Below, in pieces: positions 13,630 to 20,881 of a stretch of DNA of 23,598 bases (the stretch's first letter is position 1; the number at the start of each line of letters is the position of its first letter). Under the pieces are notes generated by a model. It was not told where the DNA came from and made no database searches. It saw nothing but the letters and a program-made list of their open reading frames with translations. Position numbers and translations under genes: made by a program. This DNA is from Methanobacteriota archaeon (GTDB lineage: Archaea; Thermoplasmatota; Thermoplasmata; RBG-16-68-12). Where the stretch lies: assembly GCA_005879065.1 (NCBI GenBank), contig VBLU01000079.1, positions 1-23,598 of the forward strand, read 5' to 3'.

Positions 13630-14868
13630 ATGTCGGAACTCAGCGAACGAGGGGCGCTGCGAATCGAATGGGCCCGGGACCATATGCCCGTCCTCGCTGC
13701 GATCCGCGAGTCGCTGAAACAAAAGAAAACCCTTCGTGGGCTGCGGATCGCGATGGCGCTCCACGTCGAGGCGAAGACCGGGGTCCTCGCGCTCTCGCTC
13801 CAAGAAGCCGGCGCAAAGGTCCGGCTCGCATCGTGCAATCCTCTCTCGACGGACGACAGCGTCGCCTCGGCCCTTTCGGAGGCCTACGGCCTCGAGGTCT
13901 ATGCGAAGAAGTGGGAAACGGCAGAGGAGTATTACGCGAATCTCCAAAAGGTCCTCGATCTGAAGCCGGACCTCGTGATCGATGATGGCGCAGACCTCGT
14001 CTTCCTGTTGCACACGAAGCGAACTGAATTGCTGTCGGGCGTACGCGGAGGAAACGAGGAGACCACGACCGGCATCATTCGCCTCCGGGCGATGGAACGA
14101 GACGGCGCCCTGCGCTTCCCGATCGTCGATGTGAACGATGCCCAGATGAAACATCTCTTCGACAACCGATATGGGACCGGCCAGAGCACCATTGACGGTC
14201 TCATGACGGCCACGAATCTGTTGATCGCTGGCCGAACGTTCGTCGTCGCGGGATACGGCTGGACGGGCCGCGGAATCGCGATGCGCGCGCGCGGGATGGG
14301 CGCCCGCGTCGTCGTCACGGAAGTCGATCCCGTGAAGGCGATCGAAGCCACGATGGACGGCTTCGAGGTGCTCCCGATGTCCAAGGCGTCCCGGATTGCG
14401 GATTTCATCATCTCAGCAACGGGTGGCAAGGACGTCCTCACGGCGACCCACTTCCCTCGCCTCAAGGATCGGGTCGTCCTTGGTAATGCCGGCCACTTCG
14501 ACAACGAGATCTCTAAGGCGGACCTTGATCGCCTCTCGAAGACGAAGAAGAAAGTTCGAGAATTCGTGGACGAGTACGTCTTCCCGGACGGAAAGCGGAT
14601 CCACTTGATCGCCGAGGGACGACTCCTGAACATCGCGGCGGGCCAGGGCCATCCCGTGGAAATCATGGACATGAGCTTCGCGATCCAGGCGGTGTCCGCG
14701 GGCTACTTGGCGGACCATGCCGCGGAGCTCAAACCCCGGGTGTATCCGGTCCCCGCGAATCTCGATTTGAAGGTCGCTCAGTTGAAACTCCGCAGCCTTG
14801 GAATCGGAATCGATCGCTTGACAAAAGAGCAGCGCACGTACCTCGAATCCTGGCGCGAAGGCACGTGA
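13630..14868 (+). CDS. ahcY: S-adenosylhomocysteine hydrolase (adenosylhomocysteinase)
   Basis: A 412-residue NAD-dependent enzyme that splits SAH into adenosine and homocysteine, relieving product inhibition of methyltransferases. Family signatures: IEWARDHMPVLAAIRE, ALHVEAKTGVLALSL, CNPLSTDDSVASAL, IDDGADLVFLLH, GGNEETTTGIIRL, DNRYGTGQSTIDGLM, the NAD motif VVAGYGWTGRGIAMRARGMG (near residue 205-220) and LGNAGHFDNEI. It ends in QRTYLESWREGT, as in the shorter archaeal forms that lack the extended bacterial/eukaryotic C-terminal tail. ATG start at 13630. It is the first gene of a three-gene plus-strand operon with a HAD phosphatase and a PfkB kinase. Confidence 0.97.
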   Translation: MSELSERGALRIEWARDHMPVLAAIRESLKQKKTLRGLRIAMALHVEAKTGVLALSLQEAGAKVRLASCNPLSTDDSVASALSEAYGLEVYAKKWETAEEYYANLQKVLDLKPDLVIDDGADLVFLLHTKRTELLSGVRGGNEETTTGIIRLRAMERDGALRFPIVDVNDAQMKHLFDNRYGTGQSTIDGLMTATNLLIAGRTFVVAGYGWTGRGIAMRARGMGARVVVTEVDPVKAIEATMDGFEVLPMSKASRIADFIISATGGKDVLTATHFPRLKDRVVLGNAGHFDNEISKADLDRLSKTKKKVREFVDEYVFPDGKRIHLIAEGRLLNIAAGQGHPVEIMDMSFAIQAVSAGYLADHAAELKPRVYPVPANLDLKVAQLKLRSLGIGIDRLTKEQRTYLESWREGT

Positions 14869-14893
14869 CATCAGCCGAGCACGAAGGCGACCG

Positions 14894-15538
14894 ATGCCGT
14901 CCAAACTCGCGGTCTTGACCGACTTCGACGGCACGATCACTCGGACGGACGTGGCCGAGGCGATCCTGGAAGAGTTCGCGCCGGCATCCTGGTGGGATAT
15001 CGAGGAGCTCCACCGGGCTCGCAAGATCGGCACGAGGGAATCGATGGCACGAGAGTTCGCCTTGCTTCATGCGAAACAGGCGGACCTCATCCGGTTCGTC
15101 GACGACCATGTCGAGATGGACGACACATTCCGGGACTTCGCCGCCTTCTGCCAACGACGGAAGATTCCCCTCGAAATCGTGAGCGAGGGTCTCGACTTCT
15201 ACGTGCGCCACCTGATGCGACGGTGGGAACTCCGCCTTCCCCTTCGGACGAATCATGCGGTCTTCGAGGAGGGAAGCGTCCGGATCGAATATCCGTGGGC
15301 CGATGCGACGTGCACCTTGTGCGGTACGTGCAAGCTGCTCCGCCTGTTCCAACTCCGGACCGAAGGCTATCGCATCGCGTACGTCGGAGACGGCCACTCA
15401 GATCTGTGCCCCGCCCTCGAGGCGGATCACGTCTTCGCCAAGGCCGAGCTCGCCCAGTTGTGCGACCAGGAAGAGATCGCGTACATCTCGTTCGACCGTT
15501 TCGCGGACGTGCAACGGAACGTGGTGGGCCTGACGTGA
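14894..15538 (+). CDS. MtnX-like HAD-IB phosphatase
   Basis: A 214-residue HAD-superfamily phosphatase. Motif I is LTDFDGTITRTDV (D10 nucleophile, D12 acid/base), motif II is IVSEGLDFYV, and motif III is AYVGDGHSDLCPAL. The cap and general layout resemble 2-hydroxy-3-keto-5-methylthiopentenyl-1-phosphate phosphatase (MtnX) and phosphoserine phosphatase-like proteins. A CTLCGTCK cysteine cluster before motif III is typical of this subgroup and may bind metal. It begins 25 bases after ahcY and its TGA overlaps the GTG start of the kinase gene (GTGA at 15535-15538). This context favours a role in methionine/SAM or nucleoside salvage, but the substrate is not proven. Confidence 0.85.
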   Translation: MPSKLAVLTDFDGTITRTDVAEAILEEFAPASWWDIEELHRARKIGTRESMAREFALLHAKQADLIRFVDDHVEMDDTFRDFAAFCQRRKIPLEIVSEGLDFYVRHLMRRWELRLPLRTNHAVFEEGSVRIEYPWADATCTLCGTCKLLRLFQLRTEGYRIAYVGDGHSDLCPALEADHVFAKAELAQLCDQEEIAYISFDRFADVQRNVVGLT

Positions 15539-16452
15539 GGAACTACCTCGGAGCCTTTGGGCATGTGGCGATAGACCACATCGTCACCCTCCGCCGCCTG
15601 CCTCGGCCGAATACGTCCATCGAGATTCTCGGGCGCCGACGGTCCTTCGGAGGGACCGCGGGAAACCTGAGTCGCGCGGCCGCCTGCCTCGGGGTGAAGA
15701 CGTCATTGGCTTCGTTTGTCGGCGAAGACTTTCCCTCCGACTACCGGAAGGCACTCCGGAAGGATGGCGTCGACCTCACCGACTTGCGCCCTATCCGCGG
15801 CGCGACGACTCCGACGGCGTGGATTTTCTCGGATTCGGCCGGAAATCAGATGGCGATCATCGACCAGGGTCCGATGAAGGAAGGCGTCCGCCTTCCGATT
15901 CTGCGACACAGCGTCGTCGATGTCGAGCTCGTCCATCTCGGCACGGGCCGCCCCCAGTACTACATACGGATCGCGCGGCTCGCGGCTGAACTGGATCGGA
16001 CAATCGCGTTCGACCCGTCGCAAGAGATCCACTACGTCTACACGCCGCGCCTCTTCCGCACGCTGCTTCGCCACACCGCATATTTTTTCGGCAACGAAGC
16101 GGAGATCATCCAAGCGAAGCGCTTCCTTCGCGTGACCTCGACGGAAGGCCTGCTTCGTTTCGCTCCCGTGGTCATCGTCACCCTCGGATCGCGGGGCAGT
16201 GCGGTCCACACGCGCGATGGAAAGATCCGAATCCCGCGGGTCCCCTCGACGCGCGTCGCCGACGTGACGGGGGCAGGCGACGCGTACCGCGCGGGCTTTT
16301 ACGCGGGCCTATCCCGCGGTTTCGACCTCCGGCATTGCGGCATCTTGGGCTCGTCCGTGGCAAGTTTCGTCGTCGAGGCGCAAGGCACGCAAACGCATTT
16401 GCCGACGTGGACGCAGGCCGTGCAACGTGCGAGAAAATATGCGCCATTCTAA
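15535..16452 (+). CDS. PfkB-family carbohydrate/nucleoside kinase
   Basis: A 305-residue ribokinase-fold kinase starting at GTG 15535 and translationally coupled to the phosphatase. It has the N-terminal family motif FGHVAIDHIVTL, the substrate-binding glycine pair in RRSFGGTAGNLSRAAACLG, FVGEDFPSDYRKAL, a lid segment, VTLGSRGSAVHTRDGK, and the ATP/anion-hole signature DVTGAGDAYRAGF with catalytic base D249. The family phosphorylates sugars or nucleosides (ribose, adenosine, fructose-6-phosphate). Because ahcY releases adenosine, adenosine or a nucleoside-derived sugar is an attractive substrate; this is inference from neighbourhood. Open sequence upstream of 15535 in this frame is a shadow of the phosphatase gene. 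Confidence 0.9.
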   Translation: MRNYLGAFGHVAIDHIVTLRRLPRPNTSIEILGRRRSFGGTAGNLSRAAACLGVKTSLASFVGEDFPSDYRKALRKDGVDLTDLRPIRGATTPTAWIFSDSAGNQMAIIDQGPMKEGVRLPILRHSVVDVELVHLGTGRPQYYIRIARLAAELDRTIAFDPSQEIHYVYTPRLFRTLLRHTAYFFGNEAEIIQAKRFLRVTSTEGLLRFAPVVIVTLGSRGSAVHTRDGKIRIPRVPSTRVADVTGAGDAYRAGFYAGLSRGFDLRHCGILGSSVASFVVEAQGTQTHLPTWTQAVQRARKYAPF

Positions 16453-16499
16453 TGGAGAAAACAGAAATTCCGAGCGGCTCGAATGCGGCTACGAAAGGG

Positions 16500-16505
16500 T
16501 TATAT
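16500..16505 (+). promoter_or_regulatory. TATA box of the Lrp-like/membrane protein operon
   Basis: AAAGGGTTATATTGCG has TTATAT 34 bases before GTG 16539, giving a leader of about 10 bases. It is AT-rich against a GC-rich background in an 86-base gap. Confidence 0.65.
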
Positions 16506-16538
16506 TGCGTCAGTAGTTTTCCTGCGCGGTGACCAGGG

Positions 16539-16772
16539 GTGGCTATCGGGTTCGTGCTCATTAGCACCGCTCCCGCCAAGGAGCACGAGGTGTACAATGA
16601 GCTGCTCAAGGTCAAGGAGATCGTGGAGCTCCACCCCCTCTTCGGGGAGTACGATCTCATCGCGAAAATCGAGGCGGAAGATTTCAATGTCCTTGGTCAG
16701 GTCGTGGTCGACAAGATCCGTTCGATCGCGGGCGTCATCGATACGAAGACGTTGACCGGGATTAAGTTCTAA
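16539..16772 (+). CDS. Stand-alone Lrp/AsnC ligand-binding (RAM) domain protein
   Basis: A 77-residue protein consisting only of the AsnC/Lrp C-terminal regulation-of-amino-acid-metabolism domain. It has the beta-alpha-beta-beta-alpha-beta order: AIGFVLISTAP, KEHEVYNELLKVKEIVELHP, LFGEYDLIAKIEAED, FNVLGQVVVDKIRSIAGV and IDTKTLTGIKF. The DNA-binding HTH is absent. Such minimal proteins are common in archaea and may bind amino acids or heteromerise with full Lrp regulators. GTG 16539 is the start; it precedes a small membrane protein by 11 bases, with a ribosome binding site (GGTGA 16773-16777) in between. Confidence 0.9.
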   Translation: MAIGFVLISTAPAKEHEVYNELLKVKEIVELHPLFGEYDLIAKIEAEDFNVLGQVVVDKIRSIAGVIDTKTLTGIKF

Positions 16773-16783
16773 GGTGAGATTCG

Positions 16784-17095
16784 ATGGCTAGCTTCGATGT
16801 CTGGAATCCGATTATGAATTTCGTGACCATCCTGCTCCTGACGTTCAGTCTCTTCCTCGTCATCACGGGTGCCTTTACGGCGTATTTCGGCAGCGGCAAG
16901 AGCCGAAAGATCGGGGTCGGGCTTCTCGTCGGAGGCCTCATCGTCGGAATCCTCTGGGGCTGGTACTCCGGGCCGGGCTCCACCGGCATTGTCCTGATCG
17001 ACGTCATCATCCAGTCGATCGGCGTGATCCTCGCGGCGATCATCGGGGCCGCGATCGCCATCGGACTTTTCCTGCTCGCCATCATGAAGAGCTAA
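16784..17095 (+). CDS. Small integral membrane protein
   Basis: A 103-residue hydrophobic protein with three to four predicted membrane helices: about 13-35 (FVTILLLTFSLFLVITGAF), 43-63 (IGVGLLVGGLIVGILWGW) and 68-101 (IDVIIQSIGVILAAIIGAA and on). A short basic loop, GKSRK, separates the first two. It starts at ATG 16784, six bases after GGTGA. It is cotranscribed with the Lrp/AsnC-domain protein, so its abundance or partners may relate to amino-acid sensing or transport. I recognise no family. Confidence 0.75.
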   Translation: MASFDVWNPIMNFVTILLLTFSLFLVITGAFTAYFGSGKSRKIGVGLLVGGLIVGILWGWYSGPGSTGIVLIDVIIQSIGVILAAIIGAAIAIGLFLLAIMKS

Positions 17096-17132
17096 GCACG
17101 ACGTGCACCGGTAGTCGGAGAGGGCGCAAGCC

Positions 17133-17138
17133 TTTATT
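17133..17138 (+). promoter_or_regulatory. TATA box for purE
   Basis: AAGCCTTTATTCGCG has TTTATT 25 bases before ATG 17163, the classic spacing of a leaderless archaeal gene. It helps choose ATG 17163 over the ATG at 17151. Confidence 0.65.
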
Positions 17139-17162
17139 CGCGAGCCTTCTTTGTCCCACGCG

Positions 17163-17633
17163 ATGGCCGTCGATGTGCTCGTCATCCTCGGTTCTAAGAG
17201 CGATGCCGAGGTCGGCAAGAAGGCGGGTTCGATCCTCGCCGAATTCGGGGTCGAATACGAAATGGTCGTGGCGTCGGCCCACCGCACGCCGGACCTCCTC
17301 CGAGACATGATCCGGAACACGACCGCGCGCGTCTTCATCGGCGTCGCGGGGCTCTCGGCCGCCCTCCCCGGGACGATCGCCGCCCACACGACGAAGCCCG
17401 TCATCGGCGTGCCGGTGAGTGGTAAGCTCAACCTCGATGCGGTCCTCAGCGTGTCGCAGATGCCGCCCGGAGTCCCGGTCGCCGCGGTCGGCCTCGACCG
17501 GGGAGAGAACGCGGGGATCCTCGCGGTCGAAATTCTCGCCCTCAAGGACGAGCGCCTCGCCGAGAAGCTCAAGGACCATCGCGACGCGATGAAGAAGTGG
17601 GTCCTCGAGGACTCGCGGACGCTGGGCGAATGA
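17163..17633 (+). CDS. purE: N5-carboxyaminoimidazole ribonucleotide mutase / AIR carboxylase catalytic subunit (PurE)
   Basis: A 156-residue enzyme of de novo purine synthesis that produces carboxyaminoimidazole ribonucleotide. Motifs: ILGSKSDAEVGKKAG, the catalytic-loop ASAHRTPDLL, GVAGLSAALPGTIAAHT, KPVIGVPVSG, and QMPPGVPVAAVGLDRGENAG. The AGLSAALPG stretch resembles class I PurE more than the eukaryotic-type AIR carboxylase. No PurK is in the window, so which reaction (mutase or direct carboxylase) it performs is open. Its TGA overlaps the guaAb start (ATGA at 17630-17633), tying CAIR formation to GMP synthesis. Confidence 0.95.
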   Translation: MAVDVLVILGSKSDAEVGKKAGSILAEFGVEYEMVVASAHRTPDLLRDMIRNTTARVFIGVAGLSAALPGTIAAHTTKPVIGVPVSGKLNLDAVLSVSQMPPGVPVAAVGLDRGENAGILAVEILALKDERLAEKLKDHRDAMKKWVLEDSRTLGE

Positions 17634-18577
17634 CGTTCGACGCGAAGGCCTTCATCGCCGAGCAGGTCGAGGGCATTCGGAAGAGTGTCGCCGGAAAAGC
17701 GATCATCGCCTGTTCGGGCGGTGTCGACAGCACGACCGCCGCGGTCCTCGCGAGTCACGCCCTGGGCGATCGCCTCCTCGCGGTGTACGTCGACACCGGG
17801 CTCATGCGAAAGGACGAGACGGAAGACGTCGCACGGACTCTGAAGGAGCTCAAGGTGAACCATCGGATCCTGAGGGCCGCGGACGAGTTCTTCGCTGCCC
17901 TTCGAGGCATCTCCGACCCCGAGAAAAAACGGGTCATCATCGGGAACAAATTCATTGAATTGTTCGAGCGGGAGGCAAAGACCTTCGGTGCCGACTCCCT
18001 CGTCCAGGGGACGATCGCGCCGGACTGGATCGAGAGCGGCGGACAGCTGAGGGACCGAATCAAGACCCATCACAACGTCGCGGGCCTTCCCGCGAACATG
18101 AAGCTCAAGCTGGTCGAGCCGCTCCGGGACCTCTACAAAGACGAGGTCCGAACGGTCGCGCGGACCCTCGGTGTGCGGGTCGCAGAACGGCAACCGTTCC
18201 CAGGGCCCGGGTTGGCCGTCCGAATCGTCGGCGAGGTCACTCCGGAAAAAACGGTCCTCGTGCGAGAGGCGTCGGCGATCGTCGAGCATGAGATCGAGGT
18301 CGCGGCCAAGGACAAACGAGTGCCACTCCCGTGGCAATACTTTGCCGTGCTGCTCCCGGTCCAGACCGTGGGGGTCCACGGCGACCTGCGCGTGTACGGG
18401 CAGACCATCGCCGTCCGGGCGGTCGACTCGATCGACGGGATGACGGCGACGTATTCGAAAATACCCCACGATGTGCTCGACCGGATCTCGATTCGGATCA
18501 CGAACGAGGTCCCGGGCATCAACCGAGTCGTGTACGACGTCTCGAACAAGCCTCCCGCGACGATCGAATGGGAGTGA
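17630..18577 (+). CDS. guaAb: GMP synthase subunit B (ATP pyrophosphatase)
   Basis: A 315-residue ATP-pyrophosphatase and dimerisation subunit that adenylates XMP and accepts ammonia from GuaAa. The PP-loop ACSGGVDSTTAAV sits at residues 27-39. Later come LVQGTIAPDWIESGG, KTHHNVAGLP, LVEPLRDLYKDEVRTVA, RQPFPGPGLAVRIVGEVTPEK and the C-terminal GMP synthase dimerisation region ending NKPPATIEWE. It is separate from the glutaminase, as usual in archaea. The start is ATG 17630, four bases overlapping purE; the frame upstream is a purE shadow. Confidence 0.97.
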   Translation: MTFDAKAFIAEQVEGIRKSVAGKAIIACSGGVDSTTAAVLASHALGDRLLAVYVDTGLMRKDETEDVARTLKELKVNHRILRAADEFFAALRGISDPEKKRVIIGNKFIELFEREAKTFGADSLVQGTIAPDWIESGGQLRDRIKTHHNVAGLPANMKLKLVEPLRDLYKDEVRTVARTLGVRVAERQPFPGPGLAVRIVGEVTPEKTVLVREASAIVEHEIEVAAKDKRVPLPWQYFAVLLPVQTVGVHGDLRVYGQTIAVRAVDSIDGMTATYSKIPHDVLDRISIRITNEVPGINRVVYDVSNKPPATIEWE

Positions 18578-18599
18578 CCCGTCGCCGCCCGCGGAAACC

Positions 18600-18605
18600 T
18601 TTTTG
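18600..18605 (+). promoter_or_regulatory. Possible weak TATA-like element for guaAa
   Basis: GGAAACCTTTTTGTCATC has a T-rich TTTTTG 25 bases before the ATG at 18630. The spacing suits a leaderless transcript but the sequence is a poor TATA match; read-through from purE-guaAb is also possible. Confidence 0.3.
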
Positions 18606-18629
18606 TCATCCCGCCGCTACAGGATACCC

Positions 18630-19202
18630 ATGCGCGTCTACGTCGTCGACAACGGAGGTCAATGGACGCACCGAGAATGGCGCGTCCTGAAGTACCTCGG
18701 AGTCGACACGAAGATCGTACCGAACGACTCGCCCGTCTCAGATCTGAAGGAGGTCGACGGACTCGTCCTCTCCGGAGGCGCCCCCCGCGTCGGCATCGAT
18801 CCGGAGAAGATGGGCAAGAACGGCGAATACCTCGACGCCTTCCGCGGACCCATCCTTGGGATCTGCGCAGGCCACCAGTTCATGGCGACCCACCTGGGAG
18901 GGGCGGCGGCTCCGGCGAAGGTCCCTGAGTTTGGTAAATCCGTCGTCAAGGTTCACGAGCCGGATGTCCTCTTCGAAGGGCTTCCCGACCGGTTCGAGGT
19001 GTGGGAGTCCCACAACGACGAGGTGACGAAGATTCCGCCGGGCTTCACCGCCCTCGCCAGTTCTCCGAACTGCAGCGTCCAAGCGATGCGGCATCGAGAC
19101 CGGCCCCTGTTCGGCCTGCAATTCCACCCCGAGGTCGAGCACACGCAGTTCGGCCCGGACATTTTCCGAAATTTCCTTAAGGTCTGTGAGGACTCGACCT
19201 GA
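18630..19202 (+). CDS. guaAa: GMP synthase subunit A (glutamine amidotransferase)
   Basis: A 190-residue class I glutamine amidotransferase that supplies ammonia to GuaAb. It begins MRVYVVDNGGQWTHREWRVL. The nucleophile elbow ILGICAGHQFMA holds C79, and QFHPEVEHT supplies H166 and E168, completing the triad. LSGGAP near residue 48 forms part of the oxyanion region. Length is normal for the stand-alone archaeal subunit. It lies 52 bases after guaAb and is followed by a short stem-loop. Confidence 0.97.
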   Translation: MRVYVVDNGGQWTHREWRVLKYLGVDTKIVPNDSPVSDLKEVDGLVLSGGAPRVGIDPEKMGKNGEYLDAFRGPILGICAGHQFMATHLGGAAAPAKVPEFGKSVVKVHEPDVLFEGLPDRFEVWESHNDEVTKIPPGFTALASSPNCSVQAMRHRDRPLFGLQFHPEVEHTQFGPDIFRNFLKVCEDST

Positions 19203-19205
19203 GAC

Positions 19206-19228
19206 GCGAATCGGCCGGTTCGATTCGC
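19206..19228 (+). repeat. Stem-loop just after guaAa
   Basis: GCGAATCG and CGATTCGC form a perfect 8-base stem with a 7-base loop (GCCGGTT), starting four bases after the guaAa stop codon. It may act as a terminator or RNA-stabilising hairpin; no U-tract follows. The structure is seen in the sequence, the function is inferred. Confidence 0.5.
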
Positions 19229-19246
19229 ATCCGACGGTGCATCGCG

Positions 19247-19459
19247 TTGGCCTCAGCAAGTGTCCGGACGAAGATCCTGAAGGAAGCGCTCCGCACCCGC
19301 CATCAAGAGCCTTTCGAGAAGGCGCTCGGCCGGGCCGTCCGGAAACTCGGTGGCTCCTTCGCCGAATATGTCGCCCTCATCGCCGAGGTCCGAGACTACG
19401 GTCGGGTGCACAAGGTGGACCTTCGAGACGCGGCGCGCTCTCTGGCGGATCAGCCGTAG
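19247..19459 (+). CDS. Hypothetical 70-residue basic protein
   Basis: A short frame from TTG 19247: MASASVRTKILKEALRTRHQ, then EPFEKALGRAVRKLGGSFAEY and VALIAEVRDYGRVHKVDLRDAARSLADQP. It looks all-helical, amphipathic and well structured, with charge patterning typical of real small proteins rather than a shadow frame. It carries no cysteine or recognised motif. The last 10 bases overlap the 3' end of serA on the other strand. The start is uncertain (no TATA box or strong ribosome binding site), but it follows guaAa closely. I do not recognise a family. Confidence 0.55.
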   Translation: MASASVRTKILKEALRTRHQEPFEKALGRAVRKLGGSFAEYVALIAEVRDYGRVHKVDLRDAARSLADQP

Positions 19460-20394
19460 ACGGCCGGATTCACGACGAAGTCCGGGTGTTTCCCCGCGAG
19501 CACCTTCGCCACCTGATCGGCCACGATCGCACCGGCCCGCGCCTGTCCCTCGACGGTCGACGCCCCCAGGTGCGGCGTGAAAACGATGTTCGGCGCACCG
19601 AGGAGGGGACTTCCCGCGGGGGGCTCCTTCTCGAACACATCGATCGCCGCGCCCGAAATCGTTCCCGCCCGCAGGGCGTCCGCCAACGCCGCCTCCTGGA
19701 CGATCTCGCCCCGTGCGCAGTTCACGAGGATCGCACTTCGCCTCATCTTCGCAAGCTCAGCCGCCCCGATGAGGCCGCGCGTCTCCGGCGTGAGCGCGGC
19801 GTGGATGCTGAGGACGTCTGCATTCTGGAACAGCTCGTCCTTTTCGACGAGGCGTATCCCGGTTTGTCCTGCGGTGGCGGCGGGAAGGTATGGGTCGTAG
19901 GCGATCACGGGCATCCCGAAGGCCTGGGCCCGCTTCGCCACCTCCGCGCCGATCCGTCCGGACCCCAGGAGGCCGAGGGTCTTGCCGAAAAGTTCCCGTC
20001 CCTCGAGTTTTCCCTTCTCCCATTTGCCGGCCTTCACCGTCCGGTCGGCCTCAGGAAGATGGCGGAGGAGGGAGATCATGTGCCCGATCGCAAGCTCGGC
20101 GACGCTCACGGTACTCGCGGTCGGCGCATTCACGACGACGATTTTCCTCTTGGTGGCTTCGTCCACGTCGATGTTGTCGACCCCGACCCCCGCCCGGCCG
20201 ACCACTTTGAGGCGCGCTCCGCGAGAGAGCACGTCCTTCGTGACCTTGGTCCGGCTCCGGACGATCAGGGCCTCATAATCCGGGATCGCGGCCAGGAGGG
20301 CCTTTGGGTCCAGCTCCCGCACAGCGACCTGGTGGGCTGTGCGGAGCATCTCGACGGCGGTCCGATCGATTCCGTCCGTGATCAGGACCTGCAT
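19450..20394 (-). CDS. serA: D-3-phosphoglycerate dehydrogenase (SerA-like, without ACT domain)
   Basis: A 314-residue D-2-hydroxyacid dehydrogenase. It starts MQVLITDGIDRTAVEML and has the substrate-side motif VVGRAGVGVDNIDVDEAT, NAPTASTVSVAELAIGHM, and the NAD-binding GLLGSGRIGAEVAKRAQAFG (GxGxxG at 144-149). Catalytic residues are R228 in VNCARGE, E257 in DVFEKEPP and H275 in FTPHLGAST. This fits 3-phosphoglycerate dehydrogenase, the first step of serine synthesis, in the short form that lacks the C-terminal ACT regulatory domain; other hydroxyacid dehydrogenases are possible. ATG at 20394 with a TATA box 27 bases upstream. Confidence 0.88.
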   Translation of the reverse strand: MQVLITDGIDRTAVEMLRTAHQVAVRELDPKALLAAIPDYEALIVRSRTKVTKDVLSRGARLKVVGRAGVGVDNIDVDEATKRKIVVVNAPTASTVSVAELAIGHMISLLRHLPEADRTVKAGKWEKGKLEGRELFGKTLGLLGSGRIGAEVAKRAQAFGMPVIAYDPYLPAATAGQTGIRLVEKDELFQNADVLSIHAALTPETRGLIGAAELAKMRRSAILVNCARGEIVQEAALADALRAGTISGAAIDVFEKEPPAGSPLLGAPNIVFTPHLGASTVEGQARAGAIVADQVAKVLAGKHPDFVVNPAVYG

Positions 20395-20420
20395 CGCGTC
20401 GCGCCGGATGCCCGAGAAGA

Positions 20421-20428
20421 ATAAAAAG
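20421..20428 (-). promoter_or_regulatory. TATA box for serA
   Basis: On the minus strand ACGTCTTTTTATTCTTC has TTTTTATT, with its near edge 27 bases before the ATG at 20394, consistent with a leaderless transcript separate from the upstream DUF131 gene. Confidence 0.6.
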
Positions 20429-20431
20429 ACG

Positions 20432-20857
20432 TCAGGCGATGAGCAATGCGATTGTAAGCAGAACGAGCGCGAGAAACAAGATTGCGCCGAGGATGAGCAT
20501 CCAGCGGGTCATCTGCGGATCGGAGCCGAAGACGAGTGGGATGGGACCGAGGAACACGACGCCGCCCCAGCGACGAGTTTTCGGGGTGCCGTGCGGTGTG
20601 ACCTCCATGATCCCGGTCGAATCCGTTCCCGGCGGTCCCATCGCGGGAGCCGGTGCGCCGGCCGTCCAGAGGAAGAACGTTAAGAAAAATCCGAGGAAGA
20701 CGAGCAGGATCCCGAGGAATGCCAGAGGGCCGGTCCCGACGACGGCGGGGACGATGAAGATGAGATAGACGCTCGCTTCCCCGCGGGCGACGGCCACGGC
20801 GAGGGCAACCAATCCCGCGAGCAGGATCCCGGGTCCCACGAATCGGATCGGGCGCAC
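20432..20857 (-). CDS. DUF131 (TIGR00304-like) membrane protein
   Basis: A 141-residue archaeal membrane protein with four hydrophobic helices: FVGPGILLAGLVALAVAVA, VYLIFIVPAVVGTGPLAF overlapping LGILLVFLGFFLTFFLWTA, and a C-terminal MTRWMLILGAILFLALVLL. The segment RRWGGVVFLGPIPLVFGSDP between helices 3 and 4 is the DUF131 signature. Its role is unknown. GTG 20857 is the start, 24 bases after the carB stop, so it may be cotranscribed with carB. Confidence 0.8.
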   Translation of the reverse strand: MRPIRFVGPGILLAGLVALAVAVARGEASVYLIFIVPAVVGTGPLAFLGILLVFLGFFLTFFLWTAGAPAPAMGPPGTDSTGIMEVTPHGTPKTRRWGGVVFLGPIPLVFGSDPQMTRWMLILGAILFLALVLLTIALLIA

Positions 20858-20881
20858 GCCACGCCCAATTCTCCGAGTCCT

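Noticed and set aside
19214..19227. GGTTCGATTC, similar to a tRNA T-loop
   Set aside because: No acceptor, D or anticodon arms surround it, and guaAa coding sequence ends 11 bases earlier. The motif is part of a simple hairpin.
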